A stretch of 64,000 nucleotides of DNA, taken from positions 38,397 to 102,396 of the forward strand of contig NZ_FRDM01000015.1 of NCBI RefSeq assembly GCF_900143215.1. The letters are read 5' to 3'. This DNA is from Geodermatophilus obscurus (GTDB taxonomy: Bacteria > Actinomycetota > Actinomycetes > Mycobacteriales > Geodermatophilaceae). The notes below the pieces were generated by a model. That model ran no database searches. It was not told where the DNA came from and was given only the letters and a program-made list of their open reading frames with translations. Positions 45,427-56,495 of the stretch are shown in pieces. Made by a program: the position numbers and the translations under genes. Numbering within the stretch: the stretch's first letter is position 1; every line of letters starts with the position of its first letter.

Positions 45427-46260
45427 TCAGCCCTTGACCGCGCCGTTGGTGAGGCCGGCGACGATGCGCCGCTGGAAGAGCAGCACCAGGACGATGACCG
45501 GGATGGTGACGATCACGGCGGCCGCGGCCGTGACACCGGTCGGGTCCTCGAACTGCGAGGCACCGGAGAACAGGCCCAGAGCGGCAGGGACCGGTCGGGC
45601 CGCCTCGGTCGAGGTCAGGGAGATGCCGTACAGGAAGTCGTTCCAGGCGATGAAGAACGCGATGATCGCCGTGGTGAACACGCCCGGGGCGGCCAGCGGG
45701 ACGATGACCTTGCGGAACGCCTGCCAGGTGGTCGCGCCGTCGACCTGCGCCGCCTGCTCCATCTCCCAGGGGATCTCCCGGAAGAACGCCGACATCGTCC
45801 AGATCGAGATCGGCAGGGTGAGCGACAGGTACGGGAGGATAAGCCCCGGCCAGGTGTCGTACAGGCCGATCTGCCGCCACACGTTGAACAGCGGCGTCAC
45901 GATCGAGATGATCGGGAAGATCGCCACGGCGAGCGCGGTCGTCAGGATCAGCCGCTTGCCCGGGAAGTCCAGCCGCGCGATGGCGTAGGCGGCGAACATC
46001 GCCAGGATGCAGGAGATGAACGTCGCGATCAGGCAGATGCCGAAGGAGTTGCGCAGCGCCGGGAGGAACAGGCCGCTGGCGCTGCCGGTGAAGATGTCGC
46101 TGTAGTTCTGGCCGGTGAACTGCGTCGGCAGGAACCCCCCGTTGGACAGGTCGGACGGCGCCTTGAACGACAGCGACACGATCCAGGCGATCGGGAACAG
46201 GCAGTAGACGACGAGCACGAGCCCGCCGATGAGCCACCAGGTCTTCTCGCGCCGCGACAT
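45427..46260 (-). CDS. sugar ABC transporter permease (SugB-like)
   Basis: A 277-residue MalG-type permease with six transmembrane helices. The EAA loop is MEQAAQVDGATTWQAFRKVI, then VPLAAPGVFTTAIIAFFIAW, the coupling helix to the ATPase. The ATG at 46260 shares one base with the preceding stop (TGATG), so it is coupled to the SugA-like gene. Its partner permease (46260-47222) and the other subunits are adjacent. Trehalose is the likely substrate by synteny, but other disaccharides cannot be excluded. Confidence 0.94.
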   Translation of the reverse strand: MSRREKTWWLIGGLVLVVYCLFPIAWIVSLSFKAPSDLSNGGFLPTQFTGQNYSDIFTGSASGLFLPALRNSFGICLIATFISCILAMFAAYAIARLDFPGKRLILTTALAVAIFPIISIVTPLFNVWRQIGLYDTWPGLILPYLSLTLPISIWTMSAFFREIPWEMEQAAQVDGATTWQAFRKVIVPLAAPGVFTTAIIAFFIAWNDFLYGISLTSTEAARPVPAALGLFSGASQFEDPTGVTAAAAVIVTIPVIVLVLLFQRRIVAGLTNGAVKG

Positions 46261-47222
46261 CAGCCCTCTCCTCTGGCCTGGGACAGGTCGACCTTGAAGA
46301 TCTTGATGAATCCCACCGCGATGAGCACCACGCAGAGGAACAGCAGCACGGAGACTGCCGAGCCCAGACCGATCTCCAGCCGCGCGATCGTCTGCCGGTA
46401 GGCGAGGAACGACACCGACTCCGTGCCGTTGGCACCGGCTGTCATGATGAAGATGGTGTCGAAGATCCGGAACGCATCGAGCGTCCGGAACAGCAGGGCG
46501 ACCATGATGGCCGCCTTCATGTTCGGGATCGTCACCCGCCACAGCCGCTGCCACCAGGTGGCGCCGTCGACCTTGGCCGCCTCCTGCAGCACCTCCGGCA
46601 CCTGGGCGAGGCCCGCGAGCAGCAGCAGCGAGATGAACGGCGTGGTCTTCCAGATCTCCGCCAGGCAGATCACCAGCAACGACGTCCAGGTGCCGCCGAA
46701 CCAGTCGGTGTCCGTGCCGATGCCGGGCAGCCAGGCGAACCAGCTGTTGACGAAACCGGTGTTGATGTCGAAGGCGAACTGCCAGGCCAGCGCCGAGACG
46801 ACCGTGATCACCGCGTACGGGATGAGGATCGAGGCCCGCACGACGGGCCGGATGGAGCTCAGCGCCTTGGCCATCACCATGGCCAGGCCGAAGCCGAGCA
46901 CCAGCTCGACCGCGACGGTCACCAGCGTGATGAAGAGGGTGATGCCGAGGGCCTGCCACCACAGCGGGTCGGTGAGGATCACCAGGTAGTTGGACAGCCC
47001 GGTGAACGAGCGGTTGGCCGGGTCGGTGAGCCGGTAGGAGAACAGCGACTCGTAGACCGCCTGCAGGATCGGGTAGGCGGTCACCGCCAGCATCACGAAG
47101 AAGGCAGGGCCGGCGAGCAGCCAGCCGAGCCGGCGCTCGGAACGGGACCGGTCGCTGATGCTGCCGCGCGGTGCCGATTTCGGCTGGGTCTTCTCCGTGG
47201 GTGGGAGGGTCGTCGTGGTCAC
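46260..47222 (-). CDS. sugar ABC transporter permease (SugA-like)
   Basis: A 320-residue MalF-type permease. A polar N-terminus (VTTTTLPPTEKTQPKSAPRG) precedes the first helix (LGWLLAGPAFFVMLAVTAYP), with five more helices after it. The EAA loop reads LQEAAKVDGATWWQRLWRVT and IPNMKAAIMVALLFRT. GTG at 47222 overlaps the lipoprotein stop in GTGA, so all four cistrons are tightly coupled. It forms the channel with the SugB-like protein. Confidence 0.94.
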   Translation of the reverse strand: MTTTTLPPTEKTQPKSAPRGSISDRSRSERRLGWLLAGPAFFVMLAVTAYPILQAVYESLFSYRLTDPANRSFTGLSNYLVILTDPLWWQALGITLFITLVTVAVELVLGFGLAMVMAKALSSIRPVVRASILIPYAVITVVSALAWQFAFDINTGFVNSWFAWLPGIGTDTDWFGGTWTSLLVICLAEIWKTTPFISLLLLAGLAQVPEVLQEAAKVDGATWWQRLWRVTIPNMKAAIMVALLFRTLDAFRIFDTIFIMTAGANGTESVSFLAYRQTIARLEIGLGSAVSVLLFLCVVLIAVGFIKIFKVDLSQARGEG

Positions 47223-48562
47223 AGCAGTTGCTCCCCTGCGAGGACGGCTTCGATCAGCGCGGCCGCGGCGGGACCGGTCTCCCCGGGGACGACCGAGCCC
47301 GGCGGGTGGTAGGTCCGCTGGATGGCGGCGGAGACCTCGTTGTAGTAGACGGTCTGCGGCCGTGGGGCGGCCATCTCCAGCGACTCCCGGATCTCCGGGG
47401 CCATCGGGAAGACCTCGAGGACCTCGGGGTCGTCGTAGACGGGGATGGAGGAGGCCGGGTTGCCGTTGGTGGTGAAGTAGTAGGCCTGGTTCTCGTCCGA
47501 GACGATGCACTCGGCGGCCTGGTACGCCAGCTCGGGGGCCGCGCTGAACGCGCCGACCCCGAGGTTGATCCCCCCGTAGGGCGGGGCGGCCGGCTCGTCC
47601 GGGTCGACCTGGGGGTAGACCGCCCAGCCGTAGTCCTCCGGCACCGACGCGTCGAGGGTGCCGGCCTCCACGGCACTGAGCGCCCGCCCGTAGACGAACG
47701 GCCAGTTGACCATGAAGCCGGCGTCCGGGCCCTCGAACTCGGTCGCCGAGGCGTCCTCGTTCTCGGTGGAGAAGGCCGGACCGGCGACGCCGCTGTCGGC
47801 GACCGCGCGCATCACCTCGGCCGCGCGGACGGCGGCATCGGACTCCAGGCCGAACTGGATGTCTGCGGGGTCCTCGGCGTTCTCGGTGATGATCGACTCG
47901 CCGGCGGACTCGATCAGGGCGTTCAGCCACACCGTCAACGACTCGGCGCGGATGCCCTGCGCGCCGATGAGCGTGTCGGTCTGCTGGGCCGCCTCGATGA
48001 TCTGGTCCCAGGTGACCGGCTGGCTCATGTCCAGCCCGGCCTCCTCGGCCACCGACTCGCGGTACCAGAGCAGCTGGGTGTTCGCCCAGAACGGAACGGT
48101 GACCAGCTCGCCGTCCCACGTGGCGCCCTGGACGGCGCTCTGGACGACGTCCTCGGTGACCCGTTGGGCGACGTCCTCGGGCACCGGGGCCAGGAAGCCG
48201 GCCTCGGCGAACTCGGGGATGAAGGGCGGGTCGAGGCTCATCAGGTCGATCGACGCGTCGTTCGCCGCCAGTCGGCGGATGAGCTGCTCCCGCTGTTGCG
48301 AGGCCTCCCGTGGCAGCTGCGCGACCTCGATCGTGTACGCCCCGCCCGACTCCTCCGTGCACCGCGCGGCGATCTCGGCCTGCCCGCCGGAGTCGGGGTT
48401 GATGTACCAGGTGAGGGCGTTGGCCGCGCCGGCGTCGCCTCCGCACGCGGCGAGCGTCGAGGCCAGCACCGCCGCGGCTGCGGCACCGCCCAGCTGACGT
48501 CTGCGCCCCCGCCTCGCGGCGTCGCCGGACGATCTGGCCTTGCCGTTCCTCGACACCGTCAT
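47219..48562 (-). CDS. sugar-binding lipoprotein (LpqY-like)
   Basis: A 447-residue solute-binding lipoprotein of the extracellular family 1. The Arg-rich leader (RRGRRRQLGG) and hydrophobic core end in the lipobox LAACGG, whose Cys is lipidated. The mature domain has NALTWYINPDSGGQAEIAA, LMSLDPPFIPEFAEAGFLAP and VPFWANTQLLWYRESVAEEA, typical of LpqY-type binding proteins. The ATG at 48562 has GGAGGCGGG upstream. It is the first gene of the transporter operon; a promoter with a palindrome lies about 50-80 bp upstream. Confidence 0.93.
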   Translation of the reverse strand: MTVSRNGKARSSGDAARRGRRRQLGGAAAAAVLASTLAACGGDAGAANALTWYINPDSGGQAEIAARCTEESGGAYTIEVAQLPREASQQREQLIRRLAANDASIDLMSLDPPFIPEFAEAGFLAPVPEDVAQRVTEDVVQSAVQGATWDGELVTVPFWANTQLLWYRESVAEEAGLDMSQPVTWDQIIEAAQQTDTLIGAQGIRAESLTVWLNALIESAGESIITENAEDPADIQFGLESDAAVRAAEVMRAVADSGVAGPAFSTENEDASATEFEGPDAGFMVNWPFVYGRALSAVEAGTLDASVPEDYGWAVYPQVDPDEPAAPPYGGINLGVGAFSAAPELAYQAAECIVSDENQAYYFTTNGNPASSIPVYDDPEVLEVFPMAPEIRESLEMAAPRPQTVYYNEVSAAIQRTYHPPGSVVPGETGPAAAALIEAVLAGEQLL

Positions 48563-48610
48563 CCCGCCTCCGTTGGAGAGCAGCGAGCTTGAGATCACCG
48601 CGGTTTTCGT

Positions 48611-48639
48611 ACCGTGGCCCAGGCCACAGTGGGTGTCAA
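48611..48639 (-). promoter_or_regulatory. promoter and candidate operator of the sugar transporter operon
   Basis: On the minus strand TTGACA (48639-48634), 17 nt, then CACGGT (48616-48611). Between and over the -10 lies a 14-bp near-palindrome, GTGGCC-CA-GGCCAC (48614-48627). A repressor such as a LacI-type sugar regulator could bind there; none is encoded nearby. Confidence 0.5.
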
Positions 48640-48671
48640 CTCGAACGAAACCGGTCCGTTACCGAGGCCGC

Positions 48672-48725
48672 GGACCCCCTGGCAGGGTCCCGCCGCGAGC
48701 CTGCCAGCGGTGGGGCGAGGGGCCC
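48672..48725. repeat. 3'-end palindromic repeat, copy 7
   Basis: GGACCCCCTGGCAGGGTCCC then the core GCCGCGAGCCTGCCAGCGG and GAGGGGCCC. It lies directly behind the DUF4032 stop, before the lpqY-like promoter. Confidence 0.78.
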
Positions 48726-49961
48726 TCAGTCGCGGCTCCCGACGATGGCCGAGGGGGTGGTCAGCTCCTTGGGCGTGCGGGGCAGCACGGTGGCGAAGTA
48801 GGAGCGCGCGGCCTTCGTCGTCCCGACGTCGTGGCCGGCCTTCTCGGACAGGAACCAGCGGTGCTCGAGGATCTCGTGGAAGACCTCGGCAGGTGCCAGC
48901 CGGCCGGCGAGGTCGGGCGGGATGGCCTCGACGACGGGCTGGTAGGACTCGGCCAGCCAGCGGTAACCCGCGACGGTCTCCGGGACCGGGGCGCCGGTCT
49001 TCTGCTCCAGCGTGGCGCGGTAGGCGCGCAGGTCGTTGAGCAGCCTGCGGGCCTGGCGCTCCTGCACCTCCAGGCCGGTCAGCCGGAACAGCTCCCGGCG
49101 GTTCTGCCCGGGCTCGGAGACGCGGGTCTCCACGCGCAGCCGCGCGCCGCCCTCGGGGTCGGTGACGAGCTCGATCTCGCCCACGTCGAACCCCAGGTCG
49201 TTGAGCCGCTGCAGCCGCTCGGCCACCCGCTGCCGCTGCTCCGCCAGTGCGAAGACCTCCTCGCGGTTCACCTCCTCCCAGAGCGCCTCGTAGCGCACGG
49301 GCAGGCTGTCGGCGACCTCGATGGGGTCCACGTGCGACGGCAGCAGGCCGCCGGCCTGCAGGTCCAGCAGCTCGGCGCCCACCCGCTCCCGGGCGAGGTC
49401 GACGTCGTAGCGCCGCTGCCCCGGGCTCAGCTGCGGGTGCCGCTCGGAGGTCTCGGCGTCGACCAAGTGGGCGGTGAAGGCCCCGGCGTCGAGCCGGAAC
49501 AGGGTGTTGGACAGCGAGCAGTCGCCCCAGAAGACGCCGGCCAGGTGCAGCCGGACCAGCAGCACCACCATGGTGTCGAGCAGCTGCTCCTCGGAGTGCT
49601 CGCCGTGGGGCCGCGAGAACAGGTACCGGTAGGACATCGAGTACTCGAGGTAGCGGGTCACCAGGACGGCGTCCTGGTCGTCGGGTCGGTCGACGCAGAT
49701 GCCCAGCACGGAGACCGAGGGCAGCCCCTCCTCCTCGAACTGGCCGAGCAGCGCGTACTCGTGGCGGGCCAGCCGCTCGGGGATCTCCTTGAGCGCGTAG
49801 ACGTGCCCGCCCTGCGCGGTGAACCGGACGACGTGCCGCGAGATGCCGCGCTGCGGGACCTCGAGCAGCAGCTCCGGATCCCACTCCTCGAGCGGCAGGT
49901 GGAAGGGCAGGCTCAGCAGGCCCGCGCCGTCGGTGGCCGGTGGCCGGAAGAGGTACCGCAC
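48726..49961 (-). CDS. DUF4032 protein with kinase-like fold
   Basis: A 411-residue cytoplasmic protein of the DUF4032 family. The first 200 residues look like a lipopolysaccharide-kinase/protein-kinase fold: VYALKEIPE (lysine), a helix RLARHEYALL, then GVFWGDCSLSNTL in place of the catalytic HRD loop (Asp and Asn retained) and HLVDAETSE in place of DFG. The C-terminal half carries the DUF4032 domain. No substrate is known. The same family is widely conserved in actinobacteria. The GTG at 49961 has no strong ribosome-binding site. Its stop is followed by repeat copy 7 and the lpqY-like operon. Confidence 0.9.
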   Translation of the reverse strand: MRYLFRPPATDGAGLLSLPFHLPLEEWDPELLLEVPQRGISRHVVRFTAQGGHVYALKEIPERLARHEYALLGQFEEEGLPSVSVLGICVDRPDDQDAVLVTRYLEYSMSYRYLFSRPHGEHSEEQLLDTMVVLLVRLHLAGVFWGDCSLSNTLFRLDAGAFTAHLVDAETSERHPQLSPGQRRYDVDLARERVGAELLDLQAGGLLPSHVDPIEVADSLPVRYEALWEEVNREEVFALAEQRQRVAERLQRLNDLGFDVGEIELVTDPEGGARLRVETRVSEPGQNRRELFRLTGLEVQERQARRLLNDLRAYRATLEQKTGAPVPETVAGYRWLAESYQPVVEAIPPDLAGRLAPAEVFHEILEHRWFLSEKAGHDVGTTKAARSYFATVLPRTPKELTTPSAIVGSRD

Positions 49962-50082
49962 GACGGGCTCCGATGGTCGCAGCTGCAGCCGACGCCCCGG
50001 CGGGGCGGTGCCGGACCGTCACCATCCCACGCCGCAGCGGCGGACCGCGCGGCCCGGCCCGGGTCGCGTGCCGCGACGCCCG

Positions 50083-50673
50083 TCAGGGCGGCGGGACGAG
50101 GGATGCGAGCCGCTCGGCCGTCGCGCGGCGGACGGCGGGCTCCCCCGGCTGGAGCACCAGACCGAGCAGCCAGCGCGCCGCGAGCTCGGCGACGTCGGCG
50201 TCGGCTCCCAGCACCGTGGCCAGCCGGTCCACCAGCTCCGCCCAGCGCTCCGGTGAGGTGGCCAGCAGGCCGGTCAGCACGGCCGGTTCGTCGTCCGCGA
50301 CGCGGCGCAGCACCGGGTGGCCGGCGACCTCGTCGGCCAGCGCCGTCAGGGCCGCACCGGGGGCGAGGCCGACGGCCAGCGCGGTGAGCCGGTCGAGTTC
50401 GGCGGCCAGCAGCGCGCGGGCCACCTCGTCCTTGGTCCGGAAGTGGTTGTAGAGGGTCGCCTTGGCCACCCCGGCCGCGGCCGCTACCGACTGCACCGTG
50501 CTGCCCCGCAGGCCGCGCTCGGCGAACGCCCGCACGGCACCCTCGAGCAGGCCGGCGCGGGTGCGCCCCATGGCGTTGCCGCTGCGGGTGTGCGAGCCCG
50601 GTACGTGCGCGGGGGGACGAGGGGCCCGCCCCGGCGGAGCAGGATCGGGCGGGAACGGTGCGGCCGACGCCAT
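50083..50673 (-). CDS. TetR family transcriptional regulator
   Basis: A 196-residue TetR repressor. The helix-turn-helix is in AVRAFAERGLRGSTVQSVAA, then AAGVAKATLYNHFRTKDEVA. A Pro-rich N-terminal extension (to about residue 34) precedes it, unless the true start is the ATG at 50571. The C-terminal ligand domain is Ala/Leu-rich and gives no clue to the inducer. A TTGACC/CAGACA promoter with an ACCGG...CCGGT inverted pair directly upstream fits self-repression. Neither neighbour is a transporter, so the target is unclear. Confidence 0.9.
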   Translation of the reverse strand: MASAAPFPPDPAPPGRAPRPPAHVPGSHTRSGNAMGRTRAGLLEGAVRAFAERGLRGSTVQSVAAAAGVAKATLYNHFRTKDEVARALLAAELDRLTALAVGLAPGAALTALADEVAGHPVLRRVADDEPAVLTGLLATSPERWAELVDRLATVLGADADVAELAARWLLGLVLQPGEPAVRRATAERLASLVPPP

Positions 50674-50679
50674 GGCCCC

Positions 50680-50708
50680 TGTCTGGCACCGGGCACGCGT
50701 CCGGTCAA
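50680..50708 (-). promoter_or_regulatory. promoter with inverted pair, TetR gene
   Basis: Minus strand TTGACC (50708-50703), 17 nt, CAGACA (50685-50680). ACCGG (50688-50692) and CCGGT (50701-50705) form an inverted pair in the spacer, a plausible self-operator. Confidence 0.35.
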
Positions 50709-50755
50709 GTGGCGGACCCCGCCGGGGCCTGCTCCGGGTGGGCGGCGGTGCTCCC

Positions 50756-51157
50756 TCAGGCCGCCAGCGACACCGCGCCGGACGAGCGGCCGGCGGCGCG
50801 GGCCGGCGCACCGACCAGGGCCAGCGCGGGCTCGGCAACCGGCTGCTCGCCGGGGGTGGCGACCGCGACCTCCTCGGCGGGGACGTCGGCGGCGGCCGTG
50901 GGGACGAGCGGGCGCAGGCGGCCGTCGTCGCCGCGCAGTCCCAGGCTGACCTCGGCCAGCAGGTCGGCGAGCTCGACGTCGAGGGCGTCGCAGATCGAGG
51001 CGAGCAGCTCGGAGGAGGCCTCCTTCTGCCCCCGCTCGACCTCGGAGAGATAGCCCAGGCTGACCCGGGCGGCACCGGAGACGTCGCGCAGCGTCCGACG
51101 CTGGCGCAGCCGGTGGCCGCGCAGGGTCGTCCCGAGCTGGGTGCGCAGCAGCGTCAT
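50756..51157 (-). CDS. clgR: ClgR-type transcriptional activator
   Basis: A 133-residue XRE-family regulator matching ClgR, which activates clp protease and, in mycobacteria, envelope-stress genes. The HTH spans residues 11-70 ([20 protein letters not shown], then [20 protein letters not shown]), followed by [20 protein letters not shown]. The Ala/Pro/Val-rich C-terminus ends SGAVSLAA; ClgR is degraded by ClpP, and such a small-residue end could serve as a degron, which is inference. Position next to pgsA, rimO and ftsK matches M. tuberculosis. The ATG at 51157 has AGGAGA upstream. Confidence 0.9.
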   Translation of the reverse strand: MTLLRTQLGTTLRGHRLRQRRTLRDVSGAARVSLGYLSEVERGQKEASSELLASICDALDVELADLLAEVSLGLRGDDGRLRPLVPTAAADVPAEEVAVATPGEQPVAEPALALVGAPARAAGRSSGAVSLAA

Positions 51158-51292
51158 CGCCGTCTCCTGTCCTGCCTGTGCGGAAGCGGCGGCACCCCGG
51201 AGAGGAGGCCGTGCGCTCACGGTACGCGGAGGCACCGACGGTTTCCTGGCCGTGCCGGGCGCGTCCGCTCTGGGCGTAACACCGGAGGCCGG

Positions 51293-51368
51293 AAGGCCCT
51301 TCCCCCGTTCCGCCCCGAGCCTGCGGACGGGGGAGGACGAGGTCCTGCCACGGTGGGAGCGGGGCCTT
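51293..51368. repeat. 3'-end palindromic repeat, copy 9
   Basis: AAGGCCCTTCCCCCGTTCCG, CCCCGAGCCTGCGGACGGGG and GGGGCCTT. It ends 4 bp before the pgsA stop. The arms are AAGGCCC/GGGGCCTT, and the core is shortened. Confidence 0.7.
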
Positions 51369-51371
51369 CGC

Positions 51372-52034
51372 TCAGGTGGCCGCGTCGGTCCGCGGCCCGC
51401 CGGTCGGGCCCGGCGAGCGGCGGGCGGCCGCGGCGCGCATGGCGCGCGCGCTGGTGCGCCGCAGCATGAGGGCGCGGTACACGTAGTCCAGGCCGGTGGC
51501 GACGGTGAGCACCACGGCGGCGGCCATCACCCACCAGCGGACGGTGCCGAACAGTCCGTCGAGCGGGAGGGTGTACATGCCGACCGCCAGCGCCTGGACG
51601 ACGGTCTTGGCCTTGCCACCGCGGCTGGCCGCGATCACCCCGTGGCGGATCACCCAGAAGCGCAGCAGGGTCACGCCGACCTCGCGGACGAGGATGGTGA
51701 GCGTCACCCACCACGGCAGCAGTGCGAGGACCGACAGGCCGATGAGGGCGGTGCCGGTCAGCGCCTTGTCGGCGATCGGATCGGCGAGCTTGCCGAACTC
51801 GGTCACCTGGCCGGTGCGCCGGGCGATCATCCCGTCGTAGCGGTCGGTGATGATCGCGAGCGCGAAGACGAGGGTGGCCCAGTAGCGCCGGTCGTCGTCC
51901 ATCCCGCCGTCGGCGAACAGCAGGGCGGCGAACACAGGCACGAGGGCCAGCCGGAGCAGGGTCAGCGCGTTGGGCAAGTTGACCACCCGCGCCGACTGGG
52001 GCGGCGTGGCGGCCGGGTCGACCGGAGAATTCAT
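51372..52034 (-). CDS. pgsA: CDP-diacylglycerol--glycerol-3-phosphate 3-phosphatidyltransferase
   Basis: A 220-residue membrane enzyme of the CDP-alcohol phosphatidyltransferase family; it makes phosphatidylglycerophosphate, the precursor of phosphatidylglycerol. The signature D-x2-D-G-x2-A-R-x8-G-x3-D-x3-D is visible ([10 protein letters not shown] then [10 protein letters not shown]). Several transmembrane helices follow. Actinobacteria often have several such paralogues, so the exact product is a family-level call. The ATG at 52034 overlaps the rimO stop in ATGA. Confidence 0.92.
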   Translation of the reverse strand: MNSPVDPAATPPQSARVVNLPNALTLLRLALVPVFAALLFADGGMDDDRRYWATLVFALAIITDRYDGMIARRTGQVTEFGKLADPIADKALTGTALIGLSVLALLPWWVTLTILVREVGVTLLRFWVIRHGVIAASRGGKAKTVVQALAVGMYTLPLDGLFGTVRWWVMAAAVVLTVATGLDYVYRALMLRRTSARAMRAAAARRSPGPTGGPRTDAAT

Positions 52035-53458
52035 GCGCGTACCGCAGGCACGAGTGCCGTGGCCACCAGGTCGACCCCCTCGGTGTCGACGACCTCTGCG
52101 GTGACCAGCATGCCCGCGACCGCGCCGTCCGGCACCCCGGCGAGCGTCGTCGTCCCGTCGGCCTCGGGGTCCTGGTGGGCGGCGTGCCCGGCCCACACCC
52201 CGGTCCCCTCGTCGGCGGAGAGGTCCTCGGTGAGGAGCACCTCGACCCGCTCGCCGAGGCGGTCCTCGGCGCGCTGCGCGGTGAGCTCCTCGACCAGGTC
52301 GGTGATCCGCCGGACGCGGGCGTCGATCTCGGCCTGGTCGAGCTTGCCCGGCAGAGCGATCGCCTCGGTGCCCTCCTCGTCGGAGTAGCCGAACACCCCG
52401 ACGGCGTCCAGGCGCCCCTCGACGAGGAAGCGCTCGAGCTCGACGACGTCGTCCTCGGTCTCCCCGGGGAAGCCGAGGATGACGTTGGTGCGGAATCCCG
52501 CGGCAGGCGCCAGCGCGCGCGCCCGCTCGATGAGTGCGAGGAAGTCCTCGGTGCCGCCGAAGCGGCGCATCCGGCGCAGCAGCGTCGGCGAGGAGTGCTG
52601 GAAGGACAGGTCGAAGTAGGGGGCGATCCCGTCGGTGGCGGCGACGACCTCGAGCAGGCCCGGCCGCAGCTCGGCCGGCTGCAGGTACGCCACCCGCACC
52701 CGGGCGATGCCCTCGACCGCGGCCAGCTGCGGCAGCAGCCGCTCCAGCAGGCGCAGGTCGCCGAGGTCCTTGCCGTAGGACGTGGAGTTCTCGCTGACCA
52801 GCACCAGCTCGGTGACGCCCTGCGAGGCCAGCCACTGCGCCTCGCCGAGCACCTCGACCGGCGGGCGGGAGACGAACGAGCCGCGGAAGGCCGGGATGGC
52901 GCAGAAGGCGCACCGCCGGTCGCAGCCGGAGGCGAGCTTCAGGGCGGCCGACGGACCGGAGGCCAGCCGGCGCCGCTGCAGCCAGCCGTGGCCGGGGATG
53001 GCCGGGGCGTCGAGCGCGGTGACGGCCGCGCTGCGGTCCACCGGGCTGAGGGGCAGCAGCGTGCGCCGGTCCCGGGGGTCGTGCGGGACGAGCGGGCGGC
53101 CGGTGAGCACGTCGTCGAGCCGGTCGCCGATCGCCGCGTAGTCGTCGAAGCCGAGCACCGTGGCCTCGGGCAGGGCACCGGCGAGCTCGGAGCCGTACCG
53201 CTCGGCCATGCAGCCGACCGCCACCACCCGGGCGCCGGAGTCGGTGGCGGCCAGGATGGCGTCGACGCTGTCCTTCTTGGCCGACTCGATGAAGCCGCAG
53301 GTGTTCACCAGGACGGCGTCCGCGCCCTCGGCGTCCTCGACCAACCGGTACCCGCCGGAGGCCAGCCGGCCGGCCAGCTCCTCCGAGTCGACCTCGTTGC
53401 GGGCGCACCCGAGGGTCACCACCGCCACGGTGCGGGCAGGGTCGGTCGGAGGTGTCAC
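52031..53458 (-). CDS. rimO: ribosomal protein S12 methylthiotransferase
   Basis: A 475-residue radical SAM enzyme that methylthiolates an aspartate of ribosomal protein S12. The N-terminal domain has C18, C54 and C83 for the auxiliary cluster; the radical SAM motif is C179-x3-C183-x2-C186 ([11 protein letters not shown]). The C-terminal TRAM domain ([13 protein letters not shown] onward) is present, and [16 protein letters not shown] suits RimO rather than MiaB. MiaB itself is at 23620. GTG at 53458 follows TACGAT by 6 nt (leaderless). It is coupled to pgsA by a 4-bp overlap. Confidence 0.96.
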   Translation of the reverse strand: MTPPTDPARTVAVVTLGCARNEVDSEELAGRLASGGYRLVEDAEGADAVLVNTCGFIESAKKDSVDAILAATDSGARVVAVGCMAERYGSELAGALPEATVLGFDDYAAIGDRLDDVLTGRPLVPHDPRDRRTLLPLSPVDRSAAVTALDAPAIPGHGWLQRRRLASGPSAALKLASGCDRRCAFCAIPAFRGSFVSRPPVEVLGEAQWLASQGVTELVLVSENSTSYGKDLGDLRLLERLLPQLAAVEGIARVRVAYLQPAELRPGLLEVVAATDGIAPYFDLSFQHSSPTLLRRMRRFGGTEDFLALIERARALAPAAGFRTNVILGFPGETEDDVVELERFLVEGRLDAVGVFGYSDEEGTEAIALPGKLDQAEIDARVRRITDLVEELTAQRAEDRLGERVEVLLTEDLSADEGTGVWAGHAAHQDPEADGTTTLAGVPDGAVAGMLVTAEVVDTEGVDLVATALVPAVRA

Positions 53459-53464
53459 CGGTCC

Positions 53465-53470
53465 ATCGTA
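53465..53470 (-). promoter_or_regulatory. -10 hexamer of rimO
   Basis: TACGAT on the minus strand, 6 nt before the GTG at 53458. Confidence 0.5.
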
Positions 53471-53476
53471 GGTGAC

Positions 53477-53520
53477 GGACCCCTCCGCCCCCCGCCGCTC
53501 GCCAGCCCGCAGGGGGGCCG
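53477..53520. repeat. 3'-end palindromic repeat, copy 10
   Basis: GGACCCCTCCG, CCCGCCGCTCGCCAGCCCGC and AGGGGGGCCG. It lies between the rimO -10 element and the ftsK stop (53524) and is one of the shortest copies. Confidence 0.68.
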
Positions 53521-53523
53521 CGC

Positions 53524-56085
<2,562 letters not shown>

Positions 56086-56091
56086 GCGTCG

Positions 56092-56097
56092 ACGGTA
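56092..56097 (-). promoter_or_regulatory. -10 hexamer of ftsK
   Basis: TACCGT on the minus strand, 6 nt before the ATG at 56085; the same hexamer and spacing as the PAP2 gene. Confidence 0.5.
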
Positions 56098-56433
56098 ACG
56101 GCCGCCGGGCCGCCCCGACGGCAGGCGCAGCGTGTCCGCGTGCCAAGCCGCACGGGAACGGTTCGGCACGTCTCGGCTGCAGAGCAGCGCCGGGACGCCG
56201 ATGGAGGCGGGGCCCGGGCTCCTCGGAAGCACGCCGGCCGTCTCCGGGTCGTGGCCGCCGACGGCACCGTGGTGGCGAGTTCGGAGCTGTGACGCCCAGC
56301 GGCGCGGGGAACGGTGGTCCCCCGGCGCCGCGCAGGTCCCAGCTGCCGGACGCCTCGACCGTGCGCCGGTCGACGGTGCAGCCGGTGCGTTCCCGCCCGT
56401 GACCCGGTGCGCACCGGTCGTCCCTCGGAAAGC
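56098..56433. other. 336-bp interval without a recognisable gene
   Basis: Upstream of ftsK and behind rnj. All six frames are short or of noisy composition. A plus-strand reading ending [17 protein letters not shown] at 56292 looks superficially protein-like but has no supported start. Probably promoter sequence and spacer. Confidence 0.5.
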
Positions 56434-56494
56434 GGCCCCGCTGCAGGATCCCTCCGCCTGAGCATGCGAGGCGTGGGGGCCAGCGAGGCCCTTC
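56434..56494. repeat. 3'-end palindromic repeat, copy 11
   Basis: GGCCCCGCTGCAGGATCCC, core CTCCGCCTGAGCATGCGAGG, then GGGGGCCAGCGAGGCCC. It ends one base before the rnj stop. Confidence 0.7.
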
Positions 56495-56495
56495 T

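Noticed and set aside
56132..56461. 109-codon plus-strand frame behind ftsK, and the end [17 protein letters not shown] at 56292
   Set aside because: No credible start, no family match, and part of it lies in repeat copy 11.
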